34,999 nt of DNA. Origin: an uncultured Lachnospiraceae bacterium (lineage in GTDB: Bacteria; Bacillota; Clostridia; Lachnospirales; Lachnospiraceae). The translations under genes were made by a program, and so were the position numbers. The DNA lies in the NCBI GenBank assembly GCA_934437985.1, contig CAKSBI010000026.1:1-34999 (forward strand), written 5' to 3'. Shown piece after piece: positions 8,702 through 17,992 of the stretch (its first letter is position 1; each line of letters opens with the position of its first letter). Under the pieces are notes generated by a model. It was not told where the DNA came from. It ran no database searches and saw nothing but the letters and a program-made list of their open reading frames with translations.

Positions 8702-10112
8702 GCTGTCCATATTCAGAAGTCTAAAAGTACGTATATTTATAATATTAGTATTATTTGGAATGATTCCGGTCGGGGTGTACAGTGGTATATCAGTCAGACT
8801 GTTTCTTAATAATGCAATTTCACAGCGTGTTTCGGAGCTGCAGTCGCATGCATCTATCATATCCAATCTTGTTGTCAATTCTAATTTTTTTACAAGTGAT
8901 GATCTGACGGATCTTAATACGGAGCTTAACCAGGTAGCTGATGTGTATAAGGGAAGAATTCTTATAATTGATAATAATCTCAAGATTGTCAGGGATACAT
9001 ATACACTTGAAGATAATAAAACAATTATATCAAAAGAGATTATTGAGTCATTCAAAGGAAGGTCTAACATTTATATTAATAATGATGGGCAATATGTGGA
9101 GATTACCATGCCGATCAATAATCCAGAGAATCATGATATTATTGGTGCGATATTCATGAGCTTTTCAACTGAGAATATTTTTTATCTGTATGATACAAGA
9201 AGACATGAGGATATTGTATTCATAATTGTATTTTTTGTCGTGCTTCTGGCACTGGCTTTCATATGTGTTAAATATCTGTTTATGCCATTTAAGGAGCTTA
9301 CGGCATCGATCATGCATATTGCAAACGGAGATGTGACGCTTGACCCGGATTATAAGGGGTATACGGAGCTTGAAAGTATTGCAGATTCTTATACCGGAAT
9401 GCTTGAAGAATTGAAAAAGACCGAAGAGTCAAGGCAGGAATTTGTATCAAATGTATCGCATGAGCTTAAGACGCCTATCACATCAATAAAGGTGCTGGCA
9501 GAGTCACTTACTATGCAGGAGGATGCACCTGCTGAATTGTACAAAGAATTCATGGTTGATATATGTGATGAGATAGAGCGTGTTAACAATATCATCAATG
9601 ACCTGCTTACAGTTGTTAAGACTGACAGGGGAGTATCTACAATAATTGTTTCGTCGGTTAATATTAATGAATTCATAGAGAAGCTTCTTAAGACACTCCG
9701 TCCAATCGCAGCACAGCGAAATATAGAGCTTGTGTATGAGAGCTTCAGGCCGATTACCGCAGAGATTGATGAGACAAAGCTTGGTATGGCAATCAATAAT
9801 CTGATAGAGAATGCCATCAAGTACAATATGGATGATGGCTGGGTAAGGGTTTCGCTTAATGCAGACCATAAGTATTTTTATGTCAAGGTTGCAGATTCAG
9901 GTGTTGGAATTCCTGAAGAGCTTCAGGAAAGGATATTTGAGAGGTTTTACCGTGTTGATAAAGCCAGGTCAAGGGAGACAGGCGGCACAGGACTTGGCCT
10001 TGCTATCACACGTAATGTTATTCTTATGCACAGAGGGGCGATAAAGGTATACAGTAAAGAGGGTGAGGGTTCTTTGTTCACAGTAAGGATTCCGCTTAAT
10101 TTTCAGGCATAG
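8670..10112 (+). CDS. Membrane sensor histidine kinase (PhoR/WalK-like) paired with the upstream regulator
   Basis: About 480 residues: membrane helix 1 (about 20-45), an extracytoplasmic sensing domain of about 130 residues, helix 2 (DIVFIIVFFVVLLALAFICV), a HAMP-like segment, a dimerisation domain with H264 in FVSNVSHELKTPITS, and an ATPase domain with N box NNLIENAIKYN, G1 DSGVGIPEEL, FERFYRVD, and G2 GGTGLGLAI. It autophosphorylates at H264 and passes the phosphate to the regulator. The start is uncertain: the frame opens with GTG 8670 inside the regulator gene, followed by TTG, and no in-frame ATG occurs before about 8760. Starts at 8670, 8673 or CTG 8703 are all possible. The overlap implies translational coupling. 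Confidence 0.9.
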   Translation: MLAITSRFRDRLSIFRSLKVRIFIILVLFGMIPVGVYSGISVRLFLNNAISQRVSELQSHASIISNLVVNSNFFTSDDLTDLNTELNQVADVYKGRILIIDNNLKIVRDTYTLEDNKTIISKEIIESFKGRSNIYINNDGQYVEITMPINNPENHDIIGAIFMSFSTENIFYLYDTRRHEDIVFIIVFFVVLLALAFICVKYLFMPFKELTASIMHIANGDVTLDPDYKGYTELESIADSYTGMLEELKKTEESRQEFVSNVSHELKTPITSIKVLAESLTMQEDAPAELYKEFMVDICDEIERVNNIINDLLTVVKTDRGVSTIIVSSVNINEFIEKLLKTLRPIAAQRNIELVYESFRPITAEIDETKLGMAINNLIENAIKYNMDDGWVRVSLNADHKYFYVKVADSGVGIPEELQERIFERFYRVDKARSRETGGTGLGLAITRNVILMHRGAIKVYSKEGEGSLFTVRIPLNFQA

Positions 10113-10162
10113 ACGTCCTGTGTATATATTATTGATGATTAATTTTGGAAAGGTGATTTGGC

Positions 10163-11119
10163 GTGGGCATATCAGGAGTAAAGGTTAATTATTATAAGGG
10201 ATTGTTTTTTGCAGCATGTATATGTGGCATACTGCTCTTATGCTCCTGCAAGTCAGAACCGGAGCAGTATGATTATAATCTGTATTATATTAATAAAGAT
10301 GTGAATGGATTGATCTCTGAGGGTTATAATGCAGCTTCTGATAACGTTTCTGACCTGATAGACGAGCTGCTTGATAAGCTTAATTCTGCCCCTGAGGATG
10401 ATAATGCAGTGATTCCGGGACTTGATGTTTCCAGTGTTAAACATTGTACGTATACAGAAAAAGGATATGTAATATTAGATTTTGATTCAGAGTATTTTAC
10501 GCTTGACAAGATAAAGGAGACTCTCTGCAGGGCTGCTATTGTAAGGACCCTGTGCCAGATTAAAGGTGTTGAAGGCGTTGAGTTTTTTATAGATGGTATT
10601 CCGCATAAGGATTATTCAGGTAATCCATATGGATATATGACAGAGGAGACCTTTGTCGATAATACGAGTGGTGAGACAACCTATAAGCAGACCATATCTG
10701 TCAATCTGTATTTTGCAGACAGCAGTGGCAAGAAGCTTGTCAAGGTTCCGACAAATGTAACATTTGACGGAACAATATCGATAGAACAGCTGATCATGCA
10801 GCAGCTTATCAGTGGACCGGACAGTGTAAATGGAGTTGATACCAGCCTTAAGGCAGTTGTACCGGCAACAACTGTGGTTAATCATATTACTGTCAGGGAA
10901 CAGATATGTTATATTGACCTTAATAAGGACTTCCTTACTTCGGTAGATGGTGTAAGCAGGGAGGTTTCACTGTATTCTGTTGTTAATTCTCTGGCAGAGC
11001 TGCCTGACATTAATAAGGTACAGTTTACCGTAGATGGGGAGACTGTTAACTATTATGGAAGCAGCTCTATAGAGTTTGACTCACCGTTAGAGCGTAATCT
11101 TGAGATAATTAAGGAGTGA
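10163..11119 (+). CDS. GerMN-domain lipoprotein
   Basis: The 318-residue protein starts at GTG 10163, with AAAGGTGAT (10149-10157) before it, and has a signal sequence with lipobox LLLCSC, so it is anchored outside the membrane. After a short linker come two GerMN-like domains (about 45-150 and 165-300), recognisable by VILDFDSEYF, LCRAAIVRTLCQIKGVEGVEFFIDG and, in the second copy, VPTNVTFDGTISIEQLIMQQLISGP...CYIDLNKDFLT. GerMN domains occur in GerM of sporulating bacilli and in LpqB-type lipoproteins; the molecular role is not firmly known. Placed right after a sensor kinase, it may serve as an extracytoplasmic accessory to signalling, as LpqB does for MtrAB (analogy, inference). Confidence 0.87.
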   Translation: MGISGVKVNYYKGLFFAACICGILLLCSCKSEPEQYDYNLYYINKDVNGLISEGYNAASDNVSDLIDELLDKLNSAPEDDNAVIPGLDVSSVKHCTYTEKGYVILDFDSEYFTLDKIKETLCRAAIVRTLCQIKGVEGVEFFIDGIPHKDYSGNPYGYMTEETFVDNTSGETTYKQTISVNLYFADSSGKKLVKVPTNVTFDGTISIEQLIMQQLISGPDSVNGVDTSLKAVVPATTVVNHITVREQICYIDLNKDFLTSVDGVSREVSLYSVVNSLAELPDINKVQFTVDGETVNYYGSSSIEFDSPLERNLEIIKE

Positions 11120-11130
11120 TGAAAAGTTAA
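11119..11130 (+). other. Out-of-frame natural start of comEC (ATG then stop after three codons)
   Basis: AAGGAG (11111-11116) and a TGATG stop/start overlap (11117-11121) mark a typical coupled start, but the ATG reads Met-Lys-Ser-stop. The comEC frame is one base off. Removing a single A from the AAAA run (11122-11125) would give MKVKRPLVIIYIIV joined in frame to the rest of ComEC, restoring the first membrane helix. Confidence 0.7.
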
Positions 11131-11161
11131 AAGACCATTAGTTATTATATATATAATTGTT

Positions 11162-13441
11162 ATGCTGGTTATATTGTATTCGAGATATACGATTCCGCTT
11201 AACACAGAGTATTCCGAGGTGGAAGAGAAGGTACAGGTAACCGGCAGGATTGCCGGTATTACAGATACATCCTCAGGTTGTAAGTATGATATCAGTAATG
11301 TTAATGTCATCCATGGCACACATATAAAGTCATATGAGCATCTGCTTATCTATTCTTATCAAAATGAATCAGATTATAATAATTCAGATTTTAAAATAGG
11401 AAATCACATTAAAGCATCCGGTAAGGCAAAAGCATTTGAACACCCCGGGAATCCGGGACAGTTTGATACATATTCGTATTACAGGAGCAGAGGTTATGCT
11501 TATCAGATCAAACCCACTAATATGGAAATTATTAACAATAATATTAACCGTTATGCAGAGTTTACACGTAATATCAGTACACGTATCAGTAACTCATTTT
11601 CACAGACACTTCCACAAAAGGATGCAGGAATGATGTCAGCAATTGTGCTTGGCAAAAAGGCATCTCTTGATGCAGATGATAAGGAATTATATCAGGACAA
11701 TGGACTTATGCATCTCCTTGCTGTTTCGGCACTGCATGTATCCATGATATCTGGGGTTATATTGTGGATTGTCGCGCGGCTGCCAATAAGCTTTGTAAAA
11801 GGAAGAATTATAGTTATAATATTTCTGTGTATATATGGAAGCATTGCAGGATATGGAGTGTCATGCCTGAGGGCAATTATTATGATAGTGTGCAGTATTG
11901 GTGCTAATATAACCGGTAGGACATATGATAATCTCTCGGCTCTTTCCCTGGCCGGGATAATAACGTTACTGTATAATCCGACAGCACTGTTTGGTGTTGA
12001 TTATCAGTTGTCATATGGCTCGGTTATTGCAATTAATCTGACCGGCAGAATTATTAAAAGGGCGGATATTTCGTCAAAGTATTTGAGAATGTTCATTAAT
12101 TCCTTCGGGATTTCTGTTGGAATTGCCATGTTTACATTACCGGTTATTCTTGCTAATTACTATGATGTACCTTTGTATTCATCTTTTCTTAATCTTTTAG
12201 TTATTCCTGTTATGCCAATGCTGTTTGTGTCGGCTGTTATTAGTGGGTGTTCCGGTGCACTGGCTGATTATATAGGACAGTGCATTGCAGGGGATGCAGC
12301 CATATTTATTTACATAGGAAATATCGGCAAATGTATAGGCGGTATTATATGCGGAGGATTATCCGGGATTTCGGGATTTATGTCAGGAATCGTTCATTAC
12401 ACACTTGAATTTCAACGTATCATAATGCAGTATTCATCAAAATCTGCATATCAGTTCAGACTGACCGGATGCCCGGAAACTGCATGTATAATAGCATATT
12501 ATGTTATTGTATGCATACTTATTATATTGCTTATATCAATTAATAAAAATACATTAAAGACAGTATGTCTGCTCGCAGGTATTATGATATTGTCAGCCGT
12601 AATAAGCTTTAAACCGTCTGATGATAAGCTTAAAATAACCACGCTTGATGTCGGGCAGGGTGATGGGATATTCATAGAATTTCCGGGGGATAAGAATATG
12701 TTCATTGATGGTGGAAGCAGTGATGTGGCTTCACTTGGCAGATACAGGCTGCAGCCTTATTTATATTACAAAGGCGTCCGCAGTCTCGATGTATGGGTTA
12801 TAACACATGGTGATAACGACCATTATTCCGGCTTTATAGAGATTCTTGATATGGTATCAGCAGGAAAGTTTCATATCCGGGAGGTATGGCTTGCGGATGT
12901 GCGGAATCCAGGAGATGGATACCGCATGATAGAAGACAGACTCGGGACGCTTAATATTCCGGTAGTCAGGATGTCGTATGGAATGGAAGCTGAGCCCGGC
13001 GGATGTCATATAACATGTCTTAATCCTGTACGTGGAATGAAAAGTAACGGTGAAAATGAATACTCGGTTGTACTGCTTTGTGAGTATAAAAGCTTTTTGG
13101 CATTATTTACGGGAGATGCCGAGGGAGCCGGTGAAGAACAGGTTACAGATTACTTTAAAAAAATGTATTATAAATCAGGCAGATACCCAAATGGTGTGTC
13201 AGTTCTTAAAGTTCCGCATCATGGCTCGGGTAATTCTTCTTCGGAGCAATATGTCAGGATGGTACATCCGTCAATATCAATAATATCATGCGGAAAGGAC
13301 AACAGATATGGTCATCCGGCTGAATCTACACTTGAGAGACTTAATGCTGTGAACAGCAGGATATATGACACGGTTCATAGTGGGGCGGTAACGGTCATAA
13401 GTGATGGAATACAGATGTGGACAGAGGGCTTTAAGAATTAG
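11162..13441 (+). CDS. comEC: ComEC/Rec2 competence DNA channel, apparent N-terminal frameshift
   Basis: ComEC forms the inner-membrane channel that brings single-stranded DNA into the cell. The visible 759 residues contain an N-terminal soluble OB-like part (DUF4131 type), the Competence domain with many helices (LLAVSALHVSMISGVI, GYGVSCLRAIIMIV, and so on, about 170-480) and a C-terminal metallo-beta-lactamase-like domain (TTLDVGQGDGIFIEFPGD, ITHGDNDHYSG, KVPHHGSGNSSSE). All key motifs are intact. ATG 11162 has no ribosome binding site and lies inside the first membrane helix. The natural start at 11119 is out of frame by one base. The gene may therefore be broken at its start, mis-sequenced, or translated through slippage or a non-standard codon. 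Confidence 0.9.
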   Translation: MLVILYSRYTIPLNTEYSEVEEKVQVTGRIAGITDTSSGCKYDISNVNVIHGTHIKSYEHLLIYSYQNESDYNNSDFKIGNHIKASGKAKAFEHPGNPGQFDTYSYYRSRGYAYQIKPTNMEIINNNINRYAEFTRNISTRISNSFSQTLPQKDAGMMSAIVLGKKASLDADDKELYQDNGLMHLLAVSALHVSMISGVILWIVARLPISFVKGRIIVIIFLCIYGSIAGYGVSCLRAIIMIVCSIGANITGRTYDNLSALSLAGIITLLYNPTALFGVDYQLSYGSVIAINLTGRIIKRADISSKYLRMFINSFGISVGIAMFTLPVILANYYDVPLYSSFLNLLVIPVMPMLFVSAVISGCSGALADYIGQCIAGDAAIFIYIGNIGKCIGGIICGGLSGISGFMSGIVHYTLEFQRIIMQYSSKSAYQFRLTGCPETACIIAYYVIVCILIILLISINKNTLKTVCLLAGIMILSAVISFKPSDDKLKITTLDVGQGDGIFIEFPGDKNMFIDGGSSDVASLGRYRLQPYLYYKGVRSLDVWVITHGDNDHYSGFIEILDMVSAGKFHIREVWLADVRNPGDGYRMIEDRLGTLNIPVVRMSYGMEAEPGGCHITCLNPVRGMKSNGENEYSVVLLCEYKSFLALFTGDAEGAGEEQVTDYFKKMYYKSGRYPNGVSVLKVPHHGSGNSSSEQYVRMVHPSISIISCGKDNRYGHPAESTLERLNAVNSRIYDTVHSGAVTVISDGIQMWTEGFKN

Positions 13442-13454
13442 TGTAAAGCTCTTA

Positions 13455-13483
13455 TTGTACCCTAAAAATAAATATGCTAAAAT
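13455..13483 (+). promoter_or_regulatory. Candidate promoter of the hybrid kinase operon
   Basis: TTGTAC (13455-13460) and TAAAAT (13478-13483) with a 17-base spacer lie 70 bases before the hybrid kinase start, in the only gap between comEC and the downstream genes. Confidence 0.4.
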
Positions 13484-13555
13484 ATTAACTGACTACGAGT
13501 GGATATATGAATTAAAATTATGGTGAATAATAACTGATTGCCGGGGTGTGATTGT

Positions 13556-16411
13556 ATGCATGTAAGCATAATTGATGATGATTTGGCTGATAGTGGATAC
13601 GGTATTTATGGTGAATTTATTGATGCACTATTTGATATTGCCATCTGTCTTGATATTGTTAATAACAGACTTAAGCTGTTACGTGTTAACAGCGTATTTG
13701 CCGGCTATTTTCCTGAATCGGGCGATTGTGACCTGTCAGAAGTCATGGGTTGTTATGCAGGTGACCATATACAATCTGAATATGTTGAAGGCTTCATATC
13801 ATTATTTGATACTGAGAGCCTGGAGAAGGCTTTTCTGAAACGTGCTTCAAAGTCATATATATATTGTAAAAAGGATGGGACATTTAAGAAGATATGGCTT
13901 TGTATTAAGGAGGATGACCGGAAGCCGGGAGCATGTATCTATATATGGATAAGGGATATGAAGGATGATATAGGGCTTGAACTGAAGCGCCGGTCTGAGC
14001 ATAATATAATGAAGCTGTTTTCAGGAGATTATTATACAATTTTACTGATCAATCTCAATAATGATACATTTACAGTCCTTAAAGGAAGAGAAGAGAATCA
14101 TGTATTTTTTTTGCTCTATACGTCATTCTCAAAAATGATGTATGATTACTCACGTTCATATGTTGAGAAGGAGTATGCGGACATGGTCAGTTATGTGTAT
14201 AGCAATGATAATATGATCAATGAATTTGATGCCGGACGTAACAGAATTGATCTTGTATACAAGAATCAGGATGGCTGGGTAAGTGATAATGCGAGAAGAA
14301 TGCCTGATTACAGTGAGAATAACAGGATGATTCTCTATGCAACCAAGAGTTATGAGAAGGAAAGGGCACAGGAGGAGAACGAAGAAAGGTTAAGACAGGA
14401 ACGCAGTAACCTCCAGCGTATATATAATCTGCTTGGTGATACGTATTTTACGATACAGCTTGTTAATATTGATAAAAGGTCTGTATTTGTATTTAAGAAT
14501 CCGGAGGATTCACCATTTGAGGAGTATATTGAAGTGCCGGAATATAGACAGCTGTATGAATATATTGAGTATAATATATATGAGGCAGACCGTGAAATGG
14601 CTGCAGAGCTTTATTCGGAAGAGAATCTTTCGGGTATGTTCAGTAACATGAAAGAAACACGTTCTGTAGAGTACAGGCGGTATATTAATGATGAGCTTCA
14701 ATGGATTAATATGCGTATACAGCCGGTAAGGATAGTCAATGGAAGAACTGTCGAGGTAATTCTTGCCGCCAGAAATATTGATGGGCAGAGACTGCAGTTT
14801 ATCAGGAAGCAGGAAGAGAATATGCGGCTTCTTAATGAAAAAAGATACATGCTTGAATTCATGGAAGCCGTGTCTGACAGATATCATGATGTGTATATTG
14901 TCAATTATACAAATGCCGGTGCGCGTCTGCTGAATGCAGGTTACAAGAGTGAGCTTGAGAGGTTTGGTGATGGGGCAGACTTTTTTACGGTATTCAGGGA
15001 TTATGTCCGCCGGTACGTTTCAAGGGAATACAGAGACCAGATAATACGTGCCTTGGAATTTGATAATATTGACAGGGCATTTGGGCACAGTAATGTGTGT
15101 GAATATACGTACCGTAAAAAAAATGGTGACTGGATTACAATGTATCTGTGCAGGACAGGTAAATATTCTGATGATAATAAGGAGTTTTTGTTAATATTTG
15201 GTGATTCAAATGAACGTGAAGAGGCAAGACTAAAACTGCAGGAGGCACTTGAGGAGGCGGAGAATGCCAACCGTTCAAAGACTGCTTTTTTTGCAAATAT
15301 ATCGCATGATATCAGAACACCAATGAATTCAATACTTGGAATGGTTAATATTGCGCAGAATAATATTGATGACAGGGAAAAGGTCACCGAATGTATTGAA
15401 CAGATATATGTGTCCGGCAGGCATTTGCTGCAGCTTATTAATAACGTGCTTGATATGACGAGTATTGAAAGCGGTAAACTTACGCTTAATACCGGTGAGA
15501 TTGAGCTTATTCCGTTTTTGGATAATATCGTGGCTATTCTGGAGCCGATTGCAAGGTTTTCGGGAATCACCCTGTCAATTACTTATGACAGAATCACACA
15601 CAGTACCATAATTGGTGATGAACTGAGACTCCGGCAGATACTGATCAATATTGTTGCCAACTCATTAAAATATACAAAGGACGGTGGTAATGTTTCGATT
15701 GAAGTTGATGAGAAATATAACCCTGTTAAAAATAAGAGTGAGTATATTATTATAATAAAAGATGACGGAGTTGGCATGAGCCGGGAATTCCTTGCAAAAA
15801 TATATGATCCATATGAGCGCAATCATGATGTTACCGGGTCAGAGGGAAACGGACTTGGAATGAGTATTACAAGGTCATTTGTAGAGCTTATGAATGGAAA
15901 TATCATAATTGACAGTGAGCAGGGAATGGGAACTACGGTATTTGTTAAGATTCCGTTTGAAATTGTTGAAAATAATACACATGTTGATAATACAACTGTA
16001 ACAAATTGTGATTATGATATAGCAGGGATGCATATCCTGGTTGTTGAAGACCATGATATCAATATGTTTATAATGGAGAATTATCTTCAAAATGTTGGAG
16101 TTACAATGAAAGGTGTATATAATGGCAAGGAAGCTGTAGAAGCTGTAAGTAAGGCTGCTGATGGTGAATTTGATGCTGTTCTGATGGATATCCAGATGCC
16201 GGTCATGAATGGATATGAAGCAACAAGGCAGATTCGGGGTATTAACAGGGAGTATGCAAAGCAGCTTCCGATATATGCCCTGTCAGCTAATGCATTTGAT
16301 GAAGATATCCGTAAGGCGATTACATCCGGCATGAACGGGCATATTGCAAAGCCGGTGCAGCTTGATATATTATATAGTGTTCTCAGACAGATAAGGTTAA
16401 TGAAGAAATGA
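13556..16411 (+). CDS. Soluble hybrid sensor histidine kinase with C-terminal receiver
   Basis: The 951-residue protein has no membrane helix. The first 550 residues contain three or four PAS-like repeats; in each a segment such as FDIAICLDIVNNRLKLLRVN, YTILLINLNNDTFTVLKG, YFTIQLVNIDKRSVFVFKN or HDVYIVNYTNAGARLLN begins the unit. Then comes a coiled linker, a HisKA domain with H584 (FFANISHDIRTPMNSILGM), an ATPase domain (NIVANSLKYTKDGG, DDGVGMS, GNGLGMSITRSFVELMNG) and a receiver with D878 (VLMDIQMPVMNGYEATRQIR) and K in AKPVQ. No HPt domain or partner regulator is nearby. Start ATG 13556 follows GGGGTG (13543-13548). The signal sensed is unknown and should be cytoplasmic. Confidence 0.9.
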   Translation: MHVSIIDDDLADSGYGIYGEFIDALFDIAICLDIVNNRLKLLRVNSVFAGYFPESGDCDLSEVMGCYAGDHIQSEYVEGFISLFDTESLEKAFLKRASKSYIYCKKDGTFKKIWLCIKEDDRKPGACIYIWIRDMKDDIGLELKRRSEHNIMKLFSGDYYTILLINLNNDTFTVLKGREENHVFFLLYTSFSKMMYDYSRSYVEKEYADMVSYVYSNDNMINEFDAGRNRIDLVYKNQDGWVSDNARRMPDYSENNRMILYATKSYEKERAQEENEERLRQERSNLQRIYNLLGDTYFTIQLVNIDKRSVFVFKNPEDSPFEEYIEVPEYRQLYEYIEYNIYEADREMAAELYSEENLSGMFSNMKETRSVEYRRYINDELQWINMRIQPVRIVNGRTVEVILAARNIDGQRLQFIRKQEENMRLLNEKRYMLEFMEAVSDRYHDVYIVNYTNAGARLLNAGYKSELERFGDGADFFTVFRDYVRRYVSREYRDQIIRALEFDNIDRAFGHSNVCEYTYRKKNGDWITMYLCRTGKYSDDNKEFLLIFGDSNEREEARLKLQEALEEAENANRSKTAFFANISHDIRTPMNSILGMVNIAQNNIDDREKVTECIEQIYVSGRHLLQLINNVLDMTSIESGKLTLNTGEIELIPFLDNIVAILEPIARFSGITLSITYDRITHSTIIGDELRLRQILINIVANSLKYTKDGGNVSIEVDEKYNPVKNKSEYIIIIKDDGVGMSREFLAKIYDPYERNHDVTGSEGNGLGMSITRSFVELMNGNIIIDSEQGMGTTVFVKIPFEIVENNTHVDNTTVTNCDYDIAGMHILVVEDHDINMFIMENYLQNVGVTMKGVYNGKEAVEAVSKAADGEFDAVLMDIQMPVMNGYEATRQIRGINREYAKQLPIYALSANAFDEDIRKAITSGMNGHIAKPVQLDILYSVLRQIRLMKK

Positions 16412-16421
16412 GGCTGTGGAT

Positions 16422-17129
16422 TTGAAAGAAGAATTAATCAGAACGGCATTACTGCTTGGTAATGATGCGGTAGACAGACTTGGTAAGTCAAAGGCTGCGG
16501 TATTTGGTGTCGGCGGTGTCGGCGGATATGTAGTTGAGGCACTTGCAAGGAGCGGAGTAGGTTCGTTTGTGCTTATTGATAATGATACTGTTGCCGCTTC
16601 TAATATTAACAGACAGATAATTGCAACAGTTGATGTGATCGGGCGTAATAAGACAGAGGTAATGCGTGACAGGATATTAAGTATTAACCCACAGGCGCAT
16701 ATTGATATATATAATATATTTTACCTTCCGGAAAATGCAGATTCAGTCGATCTTTCGGGATGTAATTATATTATAGATGCAGTGGATACGGTATCGGCTA
16801 AGCTTGGGATCGTGACGCAGGCTAAGAAGCTTGGAATACCTGTTATAAGCAGTATGGGGGCAGGTAATAAGCTTGATCCGACCCTTTTTGAGGTTGCGGA
16901 TATATATAGTACCAGTGTCTGTCCGCTTGCAAGGGTAATGAGAAGGGAGCTTAAAAAACGTGGTATAGATTCGCTAAAGGTTGTATACTCAAAAGAAAAA
17001 CCGATTACACCCGGATGCAGTGATAATAATGCTGATGGCAGAGTGCCCGGAAGTGTTGCATTTGTTCCATCAGCTGCAGGACTTATTATAGCATCGGAAG
17101 TAGTTAAGGATATAACTCAAAACTTATAA
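16422..17129 (+). CDS. tcdA: tRNA threonylcarbamoyladenosine dehydratase (TcdA/CsdL, ThiF-like)
   Basis: This E1-like protein of about 236 residues adenylates and cyclises the t6A base at tRNA position 37 to ct6A. It shows the nucleotide loop FGVGGVGGYVVEALARSGVG, then LIDNDTVAASNINRQI with the R involved in adenylation, DAVDTVSAKL, and the TcdA-type SSMGAGNKLDPT and VPSAAGLIIASEVV segments. It lacks the zinc-binding CxxC pairs of ThiF/MoeB, which supports TcdA. The start is either GTG 16416 or TTG 16422; I prefer the latter because GAGG (16410-16413) is eight bases from it but only two from the GTG. The kinase stop overlaps the ribosome binding site, so the two genes are likely in one operon. 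Confidence 0.9.
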   Translation: MKEELIRTALLLGNDAVDRLGKSKAAVFGVGGVGGYVVEALARSGVGSFVLIDNDTVAASNINRQIIATVDVIGRNKTEVMRDRILSINPQAHIDIYNIFYLPENADSVDLSGCNYIIDAVDTVSAKLGIVTQAKKLGIPVISSMGAGNKLDPTLFEVADIYSTSVCPLARVMRRELKKRGIDSLKVVYSKEKPITPGCSDNNADGRVPGSVAFVPSAAGLIIASEVVKDITQNL

Positions 17130-17147
17130 TAGGATGGTGTATGGTTT

Positions 17148-17597
17148 GTGAAGAATAGACGTGTTGTAATTAAAAGGGCAGTATGGGTTTTGTTTATAGT
17201 ATACCTTTCATGGCTTATATATTTTTTGTTTTTTTGTGATGCGTATGGACGCCACCAGTCTGATACATACAGATATAATCTGGAGCCGTTTTCAGAGATT
17301 AAGAGATATATTAATTATTATGATAATATAGGATTTAAGCTGTTTATGCTTAATATTGTCGGTAATATTGCGGCATTTGTTCCGTTTGGTGCAAGTCTTC
17401 CGGTCATTAATAAGAAGCATAAAGGATTTTTGTCCGTTTTTTTAATCGGAGTGCTGTTTACTGCTTCTATCGAAACTGCACAGCTGATTATGCGTGTGGG
17501 AAGCTTTGATGTAGATGATATGATCCTTAATACAACAGGTGTTGTTATTGGATTTGTATTGTGTAAGATAATGAAGTTTATATATAACAGAGGTTAA
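17148..17597 (+). CDS. VanZ-family membrane protein
   Basis: The 149-residue protein has about four membrane helices and the family pattern: YNLEPFSEIKRY after the first helix, NIVGNIAAFVPFGASLP in the second, then IETAQLIMRVGSFDVDDMILNTTGVVIGF. VanZ proteins are common in Firmicutes; VanZ itself lowers teicoplanin binding, and other members have no proven job. The GTG start is 18 bases after the tcdA stop, with GGATGG (17132-17137) as a rather distant ribosome binding site. It likely belongs to the tcdA transcript. Confidence 0.88.
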   Translation: MKNRRVVIKRAVWVLFIVYLSWLIYFLFFCDAYGRHQSDTYRYNLEPFSEIKRYINYYDNIGFKLFMLNIVGNIAAFVPFGASLPVINKKHKGFLSVFLIGVLFTASIETAQLIMRVGSFDVDDMILNTTGVVIGFVLCKIMKFIYNRG

Positions 17598-17602
17598 CTG
17601 AT

Positions 17603-17959
17603 ATGGATAAGAGAAGGGTCAACAGAAAAAGGATTGCCAGAAAAAAAAGAAGGAAAGCCTTGCGGATATCGGTAAAGAGGGTTCCTGTATCGGTATATAT
17701 AGCATTGATTATAGGATTGTTATCTATAATATCATTTTTTATTATATGCATAGTTTCAGCATTTGATAAGGGCAATACAGGATTGATAGCAGGGGCTGTA
17801 CCGGTTGTTGCGGCATTACTTAATGTGATAGGTCTTGTATTGTCATATAGCTGCTTCAGAATGGATGATGTACGCAATAAGTTTGTAAGCTTTGCAACCA
17901 TCCTTAACGGTTTCATGATAATTATGTATCTTCTGTTATATATATATGGGATGATCTGA
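17603..17959 (+). CDS. Small three-helix membrane protein (DUF6142-like)
   Basis: This 118-residue protein has a very basic N-terminus (MDKRRVNRKRIARKKRRKA) followed by three hydrophobic helices (about 29-52, 61-84 and 92-116). The layout and the FMIIMYLLLYIYGMI ending resemble small DUF6142-type proteins of Lachnospiraceae, though this is recall of a pattern, not a search. The positive N-terminus should stay in the cytoplasm. Its ATG begins five bases after the VanZ stop, so it is co-transcribed with it. No function can be assigned. Confidence 0.65.
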   Translation: MDKRRVNRKRIARKKRRKALRISVKRVPVSVYIALIIGLLSIISFFIICIVSAFDKGNTGLIAGAVPVVAALLNVIGLVLSYSCFRMDDVRNKFVSFATILNGFMIIMYLLLYIYGMI

Positions 17960-17992
17960 ATCCGGACAAAACATACTGTATAAAGAGGAGGA

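Noticed and set aside
8670..8761. Kinase gene broken at its start
   Set aside because: Although no ATG is available, GTG and TTG codons in the overlap with the regulator gene are normal for coupled kinase starts and the full membrane helix is preserved.
8219..9070. Long reverse-strand open frame across the regulator/kinase junction
   Set aside because: It is the shadow of two well-supported genes; its protein shows no family features.
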